Assembly: GCF_011397635.1 (NCBI RefSeq)
Contig: NC_064763.1
Location: 25,743,437 to 25,807,436 of the forward strand
Reading direction: 5' to 3'
Length of the DNA stretch: 64,000 nt
Source: Epinephelus fuscoguttatus
Lineage: Eukaryota; Chordata; Actinopteri; Perciformes; Serranidae
The notes beneath the pieces were generated by a model. That model saw only the letters and a program-made list of their open reading frames with translations, was not told the DNA's origin and made no database searches. Positions 34,860-53,954 of the stretch are shown here, in pieces (position 1 is the first letter of the stretch; each line of letters begins with the position of its first letter). A program made the translations under genes and the position numbers.

Positions 34860-37220
34860 GTTGCATTACTGCCATCTCCTGGAGTTAATTAGCTCCTAAC
34901 GCCAGATTCCCTCAACACACACCTCTCCTCTTGTTGCCAAACTATCCAGAGGTTGTTTGAAATAAGAGAATGAGTGTATGAACTGAATGAACAAAGATGT
35001 GTTGCAGTATATGGAGTAAATTTGGGGAATGGGTTAGAAACAGAAATGAAAGTGTGTAATACACACATTAGATTTTAAAAAAATATTTAAACACAAGATG
35101 ATTAACAAATATAAACGTGAAGTATGAACACCAAAGTGTATGTGAAATGTGTTTGGGATATCTGGGCAGACAATAGGCCTGTATACAGTTTCTTATTGCT
35201 CTGTATATTTAAAAGCGATCTGATAAAAACAATACCTTTTTGCTCCTGTTTTGTTTTATAATTCTAAAAAAAAGCATTAACTTAATGTTCATGCATTTAA
35301 TCTCCCAGTACATTTGTGTTTTATAAGTTGGAAAATGACTGAAATAAACTAAATGAAACTCTTCAACCCACTTCCATAAATAAATAAACACAGTTGCCTT
35401 GCCATAATTCAACATACCACTTCTTCCTTTTTTAAAACAAGTGTTTTCATTGGATTTTTGATATACTTCAAATATTACATGGTATGAAATTGATCATTCA
35501 CAGTCAGGCATCATCTTAATATTAACTGCTATGACAGGTCTTTTCCAAGGTTCAAAATAAACAGATATGCATGTTGAATGCATATAATACAGAATGTATG
35601 GTTTGCAATGCTTTATTACATCATTTTATGTATGCAGATGATTTGATAATCTTCTGCCCATATAGTGCCGGCCTACAACAGCTGTTGTAGATTTGCTTTA
35701 ACTGTGGTGCAGACTTTGACATTGAATATGACGCCAATAAGAGCAACATTATGCTTGTTAGAAGTAAAGAAGACAATTGAATGTCTGAATTCATCTGATC
35801 TGGTGCTGCTCTTAAAGTGTGTGATGAGATTAAATATCTTGGTCATTATATTGTCAATTATTTATCTGATGGTGAAGATATCCGCAGACAGTTTTGCAAG
35901 TTGTATGCACAAGCTAATATGCTTGCTCTCAAATTTATTGTTTTATTGTTCAGTTGATGTGACGATAGCTCTTTTTAGAGCATTTTGCACTCCACTGTAT
36001 ACTGCCCATTTGTGGCGCTCATACAAATACTGACAGTCTAAAGGAAAGATATTGCACATAATTTTGTTGCATTCAAGAAAGTAAGACAAGTAGACTTCTG
36101 TAGCCGTATCCCTCCCCAGAAATGTCATAAAACATCCCCATATCTTAACAAAAGTAGAATATTTACCCTTAATCATAGAAGTACGTTTTTCAAGGGCAAT
36201 AGAGTGTGACAGTCCAGTAAGCCAGACTTGTAAACTTGGTCTAAATGTAGATTTACAGTATCTGGCAATGGTGTTTTTTTTCCTGGTAATAAGCAGTAGA
36301 GTGCCATTTTCTTACTGCTTCCTCCTTAGCTCCGCGTGTCGCTGCTACATATTTCCTTTACTCTATCAGTACATGATCTCCTTTTAATGGCTGGTTTGGC
36401 TTACATTACTGTCCTGTTTTTGTAATGTTGTCATTGTTATCTGTTTTCCCCCTTGCTTCTCTTGTTTTCTCAGTCATTTCTTATATACTTAAACCTGAAA
36501 TGTTACTTGTATTCCCTTCCCTGCATGTCTGTACTGTGTCTTTAGGCCACATCAGCCATATATTTAAAGCTCTTTATGTTAGGATAATATTTTATTACTT
36601 TGCCTTAATAATTTCACATCCACTAAAGGATTTCTAATAGGCATACAGTAAATCACAATGCATTTCATTTGCAATGTCCTCTGAGCAGCTCAAATGCATA
36701 TTTTGGTTTTCTTTGTCTTCCAGCATAACTTTTTATCTTCCTGTAGCCTCATCCCTACACATACAGATATTAATCAGCAACTATTTTTCACTAAAACTAT
36801 CAGGATTTTCTGTATATGGCAGCTGCTCTGAACACTGGGTGAATTCCTGCATTCAGTATAACATATTTTTTTATTAAAATTACTTTAAATGCAAAAATAT
36901 ATTTTTTTCTGTGGACAGAAATGACGTCGACATCCTTAAATGTTAAACAGATTCTGTTTGTTAAATTGTTTTTCTATGTTTGCATTTTTGTGTTTTCCCC
37001 CGGCTGTGCCTTTATTTTTTTCTGATGTGTGTTATAGTTTCTACACATGTTGGATTTTATTTTGTTAATCACTCACTACTGCAGGCTACACTCTAAAAAG
37101 TAAGATGACTAATTTTTACATAATATGTTGCCAAAAATGCACACATTCAACACTCAACCACAATATACAAAGTGGTTATGGTAAAATGACTCTAAATTAT
37201 TAAAAATAACAATGGATTTC
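34860..37220. other. Gap upstream of prdx4, with LINE remnant
   Basis: Contains the prdx4 promoter side (34741-34950; no TATA seen) and the decayed LINE at 35600-36040. The rest is AT-rich with no recognisable gene. Confidence 0.5.
35600..36040 (+). mobile_element. Decayed LINE reverse transcriptase fragment
   Basis: The plus strand encodes a reverse-transcriptase segment in pieces: HHFMYADDLIIFCPYSAG (catalytic YADD at 35631-35642), then FDIEYDANKSNIMLVRSKED, then EIKYLGHYIVNYLSDGEDI and YAQANMLALKF, followed by a C-terminal ARA.CTPLY-like stretch. This order is that of a jockey-superfamily non-LTR element. The frame is broken several times by stops and shifts (for example TAG soon after the YADD block), so it is inactive. 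Both ends of the element are missing. Confidence 0.8.
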
Positions 37221-37775
37221 CTATTGTTTATTGTAAGCAGGTAGTTTTGCAGGTAGTGTTTTGATAGAGTTCATGTACATAGAGAAAGTTTTTTTAATAT
37301 AATTTCAAATGTAGTGTAGGTATTTAATAAACAAAATGTGGTTTTAAGCAGAAAATTGACGAATTGGCTAATTGTATGAGGCAGGTGTGTTGCTGTGTTA
37401 AGAGTTCAGAAAAAGTATCTTACAGAAAGTTTAGGTTAACACTTTTTGTAAAACTATTGATTTTATATAGTAAATTTCACAAATTTGCCTCAAGAGGCTT
37501 CACAATCTGAACAGCATATGACACCCTCTGTCCTTAGACCCTACGTATGGATGAGGAGAATCTCCACAGAGGTGGGATCCCTTTCCCAGGACGGACAGGC
37601 AATAAATGTCAATGTGAACAGAACAAGTAAAGTCACAGTATGGACATTAAGAATGACAAAGTAATAGACACATTGTAAATGATTATGAATGTGTATTTTG
37701 GACAGTGATTACTACAATATAAAAATATATAACTATACATATTTACATTTATATATACATATATATATGAACAGT

Positions 37776-37779
37776 ATAA

Positions 37780-37810
<31 letters not shown>

Positions 37811-37893
37811 ATAGATAAATAGATAGCTGAATAATAAATAAATAAATAAATAAATAGATAAATAGATAGCTGAATAATAAATAAATAAATAAT
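37776..37893. repeat. (AAAT)n with a 43-bp duplicated unit
   Basis: AAAT/AAGA-type tetranucleotide array in which a unit ending 'gatagctgaataat' occurs twice with a 43-bp period (37826 and 37869). On the minus strand it begins shortly after the stop codon of the TOG-domain gene and reads as repeated ATTTA pentamers. Confidence 0.85.
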
Positions 37894-37907
37894 ATTTCAG
37901 ATGCCCT

Positions 37908-40900
37908 CTATTTCTTGGCCTTCTTTAAGATCTTGTCCAGTGATGATCTTTGGTTTACTGGAATGATCTTTGTCCACAGTTTGATGAAGTCCTTGTGGTT
38001 GGCCAATTTTAAGAGGACTATCTGTCCATGGTGCCTGTGGAGGAAGACATATCTCATTTAGCTCAGTATTCAGAAAAATTAAATTATGACTGTGGAAACA
38101 GGAGCTACAAGATCACAAGATTGTGCAACATGTTACACTAAATCTAAAGAACTTGATAACTCACCTCACTTCTGGTGCACCATCGACACACATCTTGGAG
38201 ACAGCAAGAAGGAAGCGCTCTGTGAGTGTCCTTCCTGCTGTCAAGATGCGAGCTGCTCCCAGGCTGTCAGCCAGCTGGTGCAGATGTTGAGCCATGCTGC
38301 CTCTGACTGCTGCACATCGGTGGCTGAGGAGGGACAAAGACAGGGGAATATGAGATACTATGTTTCGTTATCCTATTTAACTTTGTTTTAAGGTTTTTGC
38401 TGATAAAATAAACCTCTTCTCTCCTCTTACCTCAGGCCTGCGTTCAAAAGAGAGCTCACAACGCGACCATGGCTGCAGTTGTCTACCAGGGCATCGAGAG
38501 CAAGATTAGCCTGCTGGTGAATGAAGGCACTTGTTGTCTGTGCCAGTTTCAGCAGCAAGGCTCGGCCTGTTCCCTCTGCCTCAGGGTCCATGGCCTTTTG
38601 GAGGTGAACGTACAGCTCTGCCAAGGTGTCCATTGCTTCACAAGCAACGGTTGAGCGTAAGTTGTTCACCTGTATAGTGAGAATAAACATCATCAGTCTG
38701 TAGTGTGCACATTCATAGAGACATGTTGGCAAATGAAAATGCACAAATATACAGTGCCCTCCAAAAGTATTGGAACAGTGAGGCCAATTCCTTTATTTTT
38801 GTTGTAGACTGAAAATATTTGGGTTTGACATCAAAAGATGAATATGGGACAAGAGATCAACAGATCAACATTTCAGCTTTTATTTCCAGGTATTTACATC
38901 TGGATCTGATACACAACTTAGAAGATAGCACCTTTTGTTTGAACCCACCCATTTTTCATGAGAGCAACAGTATTGGAACATGTCACTGACAGGTGTGTTT
39001 TGTTGCCCAGGTGTCTCCCAATTACATTGATTATTCAAACAATAAATAGCACTGAATGTCTGAGCTCAGTTTCAGATTGGGTACGATAGATTTTGCCTGT
39101 GCAGACTGCATTTAGAGGTGGAACCAACATGAAAATCAGAGAGCTGTCTATGGGTGAAAAAGAAGCAATTGTGAATCTGAGAGAAGATGGACAATCAATC
39201 AGAGCCATTGCACAAACATTGGCCATAGCCAGTACAACCATTTGGAATGTCCTGAAGAAGAAAGAAACCACTGGTGTACTAAGCAACAGACGTCGAACAG
39301 GTAGACCAAGGAAAACATCAGCAGTTGATGACAGAAACATTGTGAGAGCTGTAAAGAAAGACCCTAAAACAACTGTTAGTGACATCAGCAACAACCTCCA
39401 GAGGGCAGGAGTGAAGGTATCACAATCTACTGTTAGAAGACTTCATGAACAAAAGTACAGAGGCTACACCAGAAGATGCAAACCACTCATTAGCAAGAAG
39501 AATAGGAAGGCCAGGCTGGAATTTGCCAAAAGGTACAGAGATGAGCCTCAAAAATTCTGGGAAAAAGGAAAATGAACTCAGAAGTCTACAGAAACATTTT
39601 GTCTGCTAATTTAAAGAAAGATGCAACCAAACTGATTGGGAGATCTTTCATCATGCAGCAAGATAACGACCCAAAACACACTGCCAAAACAACAAAGGAG
39701 TTCATCAGGGGCAAGAAGTGGAAGGTTTTAGACTGGCCAAGTCAGTCTCCAGACTTAAACCCAAGGAGACTGAAGGGAGTAACCCCCCGAAACAAACAAC
39801 AACTGAAAGAGGCTGCGGTGAAAGCCTGGAAAAGCATCACAAAAGAAGAGTGCAAAAGTTTGGTGATGTCAATGGGTCACAGGCTTGATGCAGTTATTGA
39901 AAGCAAAGGATTTCACTTTAATCTATTTTAAGTTTATATGTTCCAACATTTTTGCTCACCTAAAAATTTTGTGTTCCATTACAAATAATGCTATCTTCTA
40001 AGTTGTGTATCAAATCCAGATGTAAATACCTGGAAATAAAAGCTGAAATGTTGATCTCTTGTCTCATATTCATCTTTTGATGTCAAACCCAAATGTTTTC
40101 AGTCTACAACAAAAGTAAACGAATTGGACTCACTGTTCCAATACTTTTGGAGGGCACTGTAGATAGAAAGAGGAAAGTGTGTACAATACCTCCTCGATGA
40201 GAACCAGACATACTTCATGGAGTTTTGTCCTCAGTGTGTCTGGGTGGTGCTGTGCAAGAGCCTGAATGATTTTCAAGCCGTCGATTTTCTTCTCCCTGTA
40301 TGTTAAAATGTAAAGTATAACTAACCTCATAAAAGTTATTGTTACCAACATGTACTGGCTCCATATTGATGTGACACTGACTCATGTCAAAGTAGTTGCA
40401 ACATGACAGACTTAAGATTAAACATTTGTTAAGCTGCAGACTGCTCTGTGTTGTCGGTGTCTTACCAGTCATCTAAGGAGAGCAGCTTGAAACAGGCAGA
40501 CAGGCTCTGCACAGGGTCGGTCAACGGCTGTAGCTCCGTCTTCTTGACCTTTTTATCCTTTGCAGCGTTAGGGCTGCGGTCGGTGGTTGTGTCCTTGCCT
40601 GGTAAAAAGCGAAACAGTCTTTACTCACATGTCCTGTCATTCATAGCACTGTACTCACAGTAGCTACTATAATTCTTTACAAAAAAACTATAAGAAACCC
40701 ATGAGTACAGTTCACAGCTTCGACTACAATTATTCAGGATATTAGAACTTACCTGCCACGCTGACGGCTTTTGCGGGACGCAGGGCCACCCTGGGTCGAG
40801 TCCCTCGTTTCTTGGCCTGGGGAACTCTTGGAGGGGTGGGTGTCAAAGGCGTCTCCACAGGGGTTGCTGTCGGAGCAGGTGCAGGGCGTGTCATGGTAGG

Positions 40901-42498
40901 TGGTGCAGGGATCCTTTTAGGTGCCACTGCAGGGGTCATCGTTGGAGCTGCTGGAGGTCGAGGTGAAGGGATGGAGGCGAGCTGGAGGCTTTTCAGTCTC
41001 TCCACAAAGGCCTCGACTTTCCCTTTAGCCGATTGTAGCCTACATCCATCGGCTACCTCTTTCTCTGTTAGGGCAAAAAAAAAGGATCACATAAATTTCG
41101 ACTGTTCTCATACCCAATGGGTAACTTAGATGTAAGTGTTGTACTTGTAATAGTGTTTTAATATTTGAGTTGATGTCCAATGATTTAGCAAAAAAATCCC
41201 ATGCTGTATGAGTCTAACAATTTAAACAACTGGAAGAAACAGCAGGGGTTCCCACACCTGTCCCTAAAAGAGTTTGTCTTGAGGAACTGACCTGCTCCAC
41301 TCTGTTTGGCTGAAAGTACAGGCAGACGAGACGTTCTTCTCCTGAACAGTGGGACTGCTCGATGAGGAGGAGGAGGAGGAGGAGTTGTTGGTTCCTCAAT
41401 CAGAGCGATGGCCCTCAGCTCACTGGGTGTTTTACAATCAACCGAGCTGAGGGAGGAGGTTGGGCTCTGGTCTCCGTCTGCCATTTGAGCCTCCTTACAT
41501 GTGAGAACAGCCATCTGGCTGCCAAGAAGCACCTTCTCCCAGAAGGAGTCGTCCTCCTCATCCAGACTTCCAGGACTCTGATGTCTGTCGATGTCCTCGG
41601 TGTTCAAACGAGGAACATCTGAACGAGGGGCGATCCTCCTTCTTCGTTGAGGGGATCTGATGCTTCTTTTTGGTAAAGGTGGTGGTCGAGGTGAAGGCCG
41701 GGTGACGTCCTGAACGGGGAGGCCCAGTCTCCCCAGAACAGCGTCATTTCGGGCTTTTGTCGCAGTGCACAGGTTTTCTGCCTGGCGAACTAGCGTAGCC
41801 CTCCCTGCCCTCTGGGAGTCCAGGATGCTGGACTCACTGGTCGAGCCATCAGGATTTTGATGTCCACTGTGGCTCCCAGTTTGCTGTGGAAATAAAGCAC
41901 AGCACTACTGAGTAACTTGGTAATCATTGCAGTTGAGATGATCCACTTTGACTCAGTTATGAACACAAGGAAGGTCAGAGATGACAGTTTTTCTCAGTTG
42001 TTTCAGCACATTTCCTGAAACTGTAGCTCAACTTCTCAAAACTCTCAACACAAAACTATTCTTTTGAAAACTCAATATATGTCTTGCAAAATGAAACACT
42101 GCACTTAAAACCACATTCCTGCTTCTCAAAACCAATACTTTCCACCAAAACAAAGCAAAACTTGCAGAATAGTTGATACTGTAACACTGTCAGAGCTCTG
42201 AGAATACACAGATGTTACCTATTTTGACAAAACTCAAAGTAACTGAACTGATACTGTAGGTAACATGAGAAACAGCACAGTAAAAATATGATTTAGAATT
42301 TCAATTGTAGCGAAAACAATTCAAGTGTAGCAGTCTGGAGTCTTTTTGATGAAACATTAGCTTCAAGTTTTCAGAGCTGGGAGAATATTTGTGTTTTTGT
42401 GCGCAAAAGAGTTGATTACTTACACCACCATCCTCGTTGTTCTTGTGGATCCACTTCCGAAATGGGAGGCAGATCTTTGACAAGTTGCAATTCTCCAT
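37908..42498 (-). CDS. Single-TOG-domain protein, TOGARAM2-like
   Basis: Eight exons on the minus strand: 42498-42424, 41883-41292, 41064-40753, 40598-40466, 40295-40190, 38669-38431, 38323-38165, 38034-37908; phases agree throughout; 580 aa. The N-terminal half is low-complexity: basic/proline-rich (PRPPPLPKRS..., PPPPPPHRA) and then an Ala/Pro/Thr/Met-rich stretch encoded by 41064-40753. The last ~220 residues form a helical-repeat TOG domain (ALAQHHPDTLRTKLHEVC, MDTLAELYVHLQKAMDPE, LDALVDNCSHGRVVSSLL, RCAAVRGSMAQHLHQLAD, FIKLWTKIIP). Family knowledge: TOG domains bind tubulin, and this arrangement is closest to the last TOG of TOGARAM/crescerin proteins, which act in cilia. It is much shorter than TOGARAM1/2, so it may be a derived or separate gene. 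The symbol is withheld because the orthology is unproven. Confidence 0.8.
38752..40159 (+). mobile_element. Tc1-like DNA transposon, internally deleted
   Basis: A 1408-bp element flanked by TA (38750-38751 and 40160-40161). The terminal inverted repeats start CAGTGCCCTCCAAAAGTATT and extend about 179 bp on the left (to 38930) and 171 bp on the right (from 39989). They differ mainly by a 9-bp duplication (agatcaaca) and a few substitutions, so the insertion is fairly young. The transposase is in two pieces: the N-terminal helix-turn-helix part from 39129 to 39575 (ends FWEKGK) and a C-terminal part from 39572 to 39931 containing the second catalytic Asp (DNDPKHTA). The segment with the first catalytic Asp and the part after SPDLNP that carries the third acidic residue are deleted, so it cannot encode an active enzyme. 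It sits in an intron of the TOG gene, antisense to it. Confidence 0.95.
41983..42290. repeat. Possible MITE remnant in TOG gene intron 1
   Basis: Starts 'acagtttttctcagttgttt' and holds repeated 'ctcaaaactctcaacacaaa'-type words that I associate with a dispersed teleost repeat. No clear partner inverted repeat was found, so the ends are uncertain. Confidence 0.35.
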
Positions 42499-42665
42499 TA
42501 CTTTTTCAAAAAAACAACTCAATTGTTCAAAGACGAAACAACTGTGTGTGTAGTCTTCTCTCAGTGAGATCAGTGTGAGACTGACAAGTGCAGGGGGTAT
42601 TTGTAGAGATTCAGGCAGTCAAAGAGGTTCCGTGTTCTGTTCTAAACTCTCCTGTTCTGTTCTCT

Positions 42666-42668
<3 letters not shown>

Positions 42669-42727
<59 letters not shown>
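42669..42727. repeat. (TG)n microsatellite, about 29 units
   Basis: Uninterrupted TG dinucleotide run just upstream of the TOG gene start. Possible Z-DNA former and likely polymorphic. Confidence 0.95.
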
Positions 42728-42730
<3 letters not shown>

Positions 42731-42739
42731 TTACACATA

Positions 42740-45700
42740 TGCAACATAAATATTAGATTTGCATTGTGGATACTATATTTCATCTCAAAACATTGTTCAA
42801 GTTGAAGGACAGGAACAACCCTGATTCAGCTCACCTGCACACCTCACCCTCACTTCTGCATATTTTCAGCTCTTTTACATTAGTTTCCACTTTCTCTTCA
42901 ACTGATCCATCTGTTAATCCGTCAGTATGTCATCTCCAATCATATTTTGATGACTCTTTACTATAACCAGATCTAAATAGCTTGAATCAGACATTTACTG
43001 CCAAAATTTATTTGTGGGAGAAAGAGAGAAAAAACAGACAAAACTAACCACTGGAGGCATTTGTGCACAGTCAATGTACATCCAAATAAAGCTTGTTTTG
43101 GTCACTGACAGATTCAGATTGTTACTATGAGTGTCTGACAACATGATAGAAAGGATCCCTACAGAGATAGAGCTTTGCATCAATGAGTAACATCCTTTTT
43201 GTTTAATCAGAAACAGCCCCGAACTCACCAAACACACCACGGGTAGTCCATTACTATGCAATGACACATCACTTATCGTACAACAGCAGCTCCAAAAAAA
43301 GTTGGGATGCTGTGTAAAACATAAATAAAAACAGAATGCAGGGATTTTCAAAAATGGATGTTCAATGCTCAAAAAACACCTGTTAAAACATTTCACAGGT
43401 TAACAGGTGGTGCAAGGTTCACTACTTTGTGAAAAACTGTGTGGGCAAATAGGCCAACAAAATGTTTCTCAATGCTCAGTTGCAGAATGAGCCTGTCCCA
43501 GCTTTTTTGGGATGTCGCAGGGATCAAATTCAGAGTATTTATTTACAATAAGCAAGAAAGTTTATCAGTTTGAACATTAAATATCCTGTTTTGGACTGTA
43601 TTCAATTGAACATGGGTCAAAAATGATTTACAAATCATTGCATTTATTTACATTTTACACAGCATCCCAGCTTCTCTGAACTTTGAGGCAGCCTTTGGGC
43701 CTTGTACTATTTCCCAATTCTATCTCATGACAAATTTTCCTTGTTGCACTTTTAAAAACGCCACTATCTACCACATAAAAATGGTATCTTTATAAAACAA
43801 ACAAAAAATAATCATTTCGTTCAGATCCAAATCAGATTTGTCCTATCATGCTGCTGCATAAACAATAAGTAAACATTTTTATTATCATTTTGTCAGGATA
43901 ACATTAAGAAACGGGGGAGCCTGTGTAAGAATGACCTATCAACACAATGTGTGCATTTGTAATGTGTGTTAAGTGGCAATAAAATACATTTCAGAGGACA
44001 TGTCTATACTATCAACCACATTTATGAGATGGTCGCACATTCTGATGAATATTTCATACCTGACAGAATGAGCTGTACTGTACCTTTCACTACAGTAACA
44101 GAGGTAGCAGTAGTACACGGTGGTGTTAACAAACACATAAGGGGATTCATTTTGTGGCTTTTCAACATATCTGTAATGGCATGGTCATAAAAGGTATTAA
44201 GGTGAAGGCCTGTTCACTGAAGGACAAAGTTTGGACAATTCACCTTACATACAAACGGACAAAGACGAAGAGACAGATACAGTATTTTACAGCTTTTTAT
44301 TACAGTGGTGCACACATAAAACCAATGTTTCCATGGAGCGTTTCCCTGCGTCATCTGCGACCCTCAATGTAACAGTTTACGACAACAAATACACACAATG
44401 CAGGTATTTTCAGTTGTGTTAAGACAGGAACTGACATTTTAAAGTTTAGTCTGTCTTGTTATTTGATTAAATACTTTTCACATCACATAGAGGAGACCCT
44501 TCCCTTCTGGCACCCTTCAAAGGGTTACAGCCACTGTTACACTGTTTGACTGAAGGTTAACATGGCAGCTTGCTGTTAGGAGTATATGCTGATATGCAGG
44601 TTGTTTTATTTTGCTACCTGAGGTATCAGTGCAGACATTTTTTCACAACAGTACTTGAGAAGGAAGAAAACAGACTGAAATTCAAAATGTCCATGTATCC
44701 CTGTCTTTGAGCCAATGATGTACCAAATATCAGAGACATATGCAAGTACACAAGTAGCACACAAAGCTACTAAACCAGCCATCTCGCTTTGATTTGGAAA
44801 CTTCAGGTGTATAGTGAAGCTTAGCTGCTGAATGCACCCTGACTAAAAGCCATCATGTTTCCATTCGTCACTGTTGCAGGCAGTAGATGTTTCAGCTTGA
44901 ATTGACTGCACTGAGTGTAAATATTTCCACACACGTACATCAGAAATCGAATAAGAACTTCTCCCAAAAGATGAAAATGAGCAGTTTAGGTTTGCGTCTT
45001 GAGACTCGTACAAGGCACCTGAGCACCAGAGCATCTGCAAATTTAACACATTATGAATGTAAACACACTTGCTGAACACGTCCTCAACCATTTGACTTTT
45101 AAACGCACAGAATCAGCTGCTCAGCTTGGAGTGCGCTACAAACATGAGATGACACATTCATCCTCTAAATAACATGAGATCTGCCAGGCACATGTTTGGT
45201 TTGGCAAGATAAATATTTCAAACCTTTCCCTTGGTATTCCTCACCCTCTCCTGTTTACAGCATATTGACAGAAAAAGAAAAGGGAGACATTATTGAGAGT
45301 GTTTAAAGTAACAACAGTCTTTACCCTGCTGCCTTTTAAAAAAAGGGTTATATTTTTAAAAAAAGACAAACTGATGTATCACGTACACTTCAGTATAAAG
45401 AGTACAAAGCCATTTTTACAGGTCTGTCTCTGAGATAAACAGTGACGGGTGAACATTTGATTTACAGCACCTCAAAAGTGACCAGAGATAATCATCAAAC
45501 AAGCAAATTTAGAACCGACTTAACATATTTAATTGGGGCCATGTTTATAACACCATGACTTATGCTGTGCTCACAAGCGATCAGGCAGTTGGTAGACGGC
45601 AGATGGACAACACCTTGTGGACAGCACAGAAACAAAGTGAAACGAAACATGAATGCTGATATTTTGTGATGATGATGCCATATTGTTTTCAAAAAATGGA

Positions 45701-46480
45701 ATAAAACATATTAAGCAACATCATTCAAGTTTATTATTTTTTTGTAATTTTTCTTTTAATGTCAACTGATGTCCAGATCATATGTTTTCACCTTTTGTGA
45801 AGAAGCAACATCCAGTTGAAAATCCCGTCATGTGGGACAGCGAAAGTTCAGATATTTAAATCTTGAATGGCAATGCCTTCTACCTTTACCCATATTCTCT
45901 GCCGGCCTCACCTAATTTATGGTTCTGCTCTTCGTTAAAGTGATATCCAGTTTGCCCTCTACCGTCTACGTGATTCCTGTGAACGCCACATTGGTGCTTA
46001 ATGGTGAGAAAAGCGAATATAATTTAAATACAACAGGTTACACATGTTCTTGAGCTGCCCTCTTAAAATAAAGACAAATAATCAGTTATCAATTCACAAC
46101 TTTTGTTGACTGTACTTTTTACATTAAGGTGAAGACTTTTAATAATCCAGCAATGTCAAGGTGATTTTGATTACTAAACATGTAGTGAAATCTCTACAGT
46201 GTGACGAGTTGATTAAAAGTTTTTACAAAAAATAGAAATAAATATGGCACAGAAACTCATGAGACTGTGGCAACACTGATGAAGAAATGCACTTTTGGAT
46301 CACTGAAACCATTTAAAGATTATCAGATTAAAAGTTCTTGTCACTCTTTGTAAGTTTTATTCTCTTTGTGAATATGGTCCCCGCTGTTAAACTGTAACAG
46401 CATTGAAATTAATTTACTTGCTGATGATTCAAGCTCTGGGTCCGAGGCACTAGTTTATGGTACGTTGTATGATGCGTGCG
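42740..46480. other. Gap between the TOG gene and pdha1
   Basis: Contains a MITE at 43284-43690 but no recognised gene. Part of 45730-46530 could be an extended pdha1 3' UTR if the proximal polyadenylation signal is skipped (minus-strand AATAAA also near 45729). Confidence 0.5.
43284..43690. mobile_element. MITE with 'gttgggatgctgtgtaaaa' ends
   Basis: The left end contains aaagttgggatgctgtgtaa. The right end (to about 43690) reads on the reverse strand 'gaagctgggatgctgtgtaa' followed by 'aatgtaaataaatgcaatg'. A degraded inner copy of the motif ('cccagcttttttgggatg') is at 43497-43515. This is a well-known teleost non-autonomous repeat. No coding. Confidence 0.75.
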
Positions 46481-46487
46481 TATATGT

Positions 46488-46531
46488 GAGGGGCGGGGCA
46501 GGGCGGGGCGGGGCAGGGCGGGACGGGGGGG
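46488..46531. repeat. Tandem GC-box / G-run tract at pdha1 3' end
   Basis: 44 bases made almost only of G and C on the plus strand, with overlapping GGGGCGGGG and GGGCAGGG units and a final run of seven Gs. It lies 2-45 bases beyond the proximal pdha1 AATAAA (minus strand, 46538-46533). It could bind Sp1-type factors or form a G-quadruplex on the plus strand. Confidence 0.85.
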
Positions 46532-46532
46532 A

Positions 46533-46538
46533 TTTATT
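46533..46538 (-). terminator. pdha1 proximal polyadenylation signal
   Basis: AATAAA on the minus strand 42 bases after the pdha1 stop. Expected cleavage falls within the adjoining GC tract. Confidence 0.6.
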
Positions 46539-46579
46539 ACTGGGTGGATGACGTGATGAAAAGAGGGGATGAAAAAACT

Positions 46580-53526
<6,947 letters not shown>

Positions 53527-53770
53527 CTTTACCGAGCTAGCGCACCACAGACCCAACACCGCACGGCTCCGTCCTTCTGTCAGGCTCTGTCCTTCCGGCT
53601 CCGCTCGCTCTTCTTCTTCTTCTCTGCCTTCAATAACGGCAGAAAAAAAACTCTGCTGCTACCACTCCCCCTGTGGCCAGTATGTGACAACACATGTATG
53701 AAAAAATAGATTTAAATAAATAACCAAATAAATAATCAATAATAACAAAAAACAACAAAAGTAGTACAAA

Positions 53771-53773
<3 letters not shown>

Positions 53774-53806
<33 letters not shown>

Positions 53807-53832
53807 GTAATAATAATAATAATAATAATAAT
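53774..53832. repeat. (TAA)n microsatellite
   Basis: About 19 TAA units with one TAG interruption, 250-310 bases from the pdha1 start codon. Confidence 0.95.
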
Positions 53833-53954
53833 TTGCCTTTATCAACCTGTTTTTTTATTTAAATGTTTTTTTGTTTTCTTTTACTCTGAATTAAAATCCA
53901 TTATGTAGGTTTGGATTAGATTTTCATTTGGATCTCTTTTGGCTAATCTTACCT

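Noticed and set aside
36425-36877. Hydrophobic open frames as a membrane protein
   Set aside because: T-rich sequence gives Phe/Leu/Ile-rich translations in any frame; no splice structure or family match.
40742-41129. Antisense frame rich in Gly/Val/Ala opposite the TOG gene exon
   Set aside because: Mirror of the Ala/Pro/Thr-rich coding exon; the minus-strand reading has matching splice phases.
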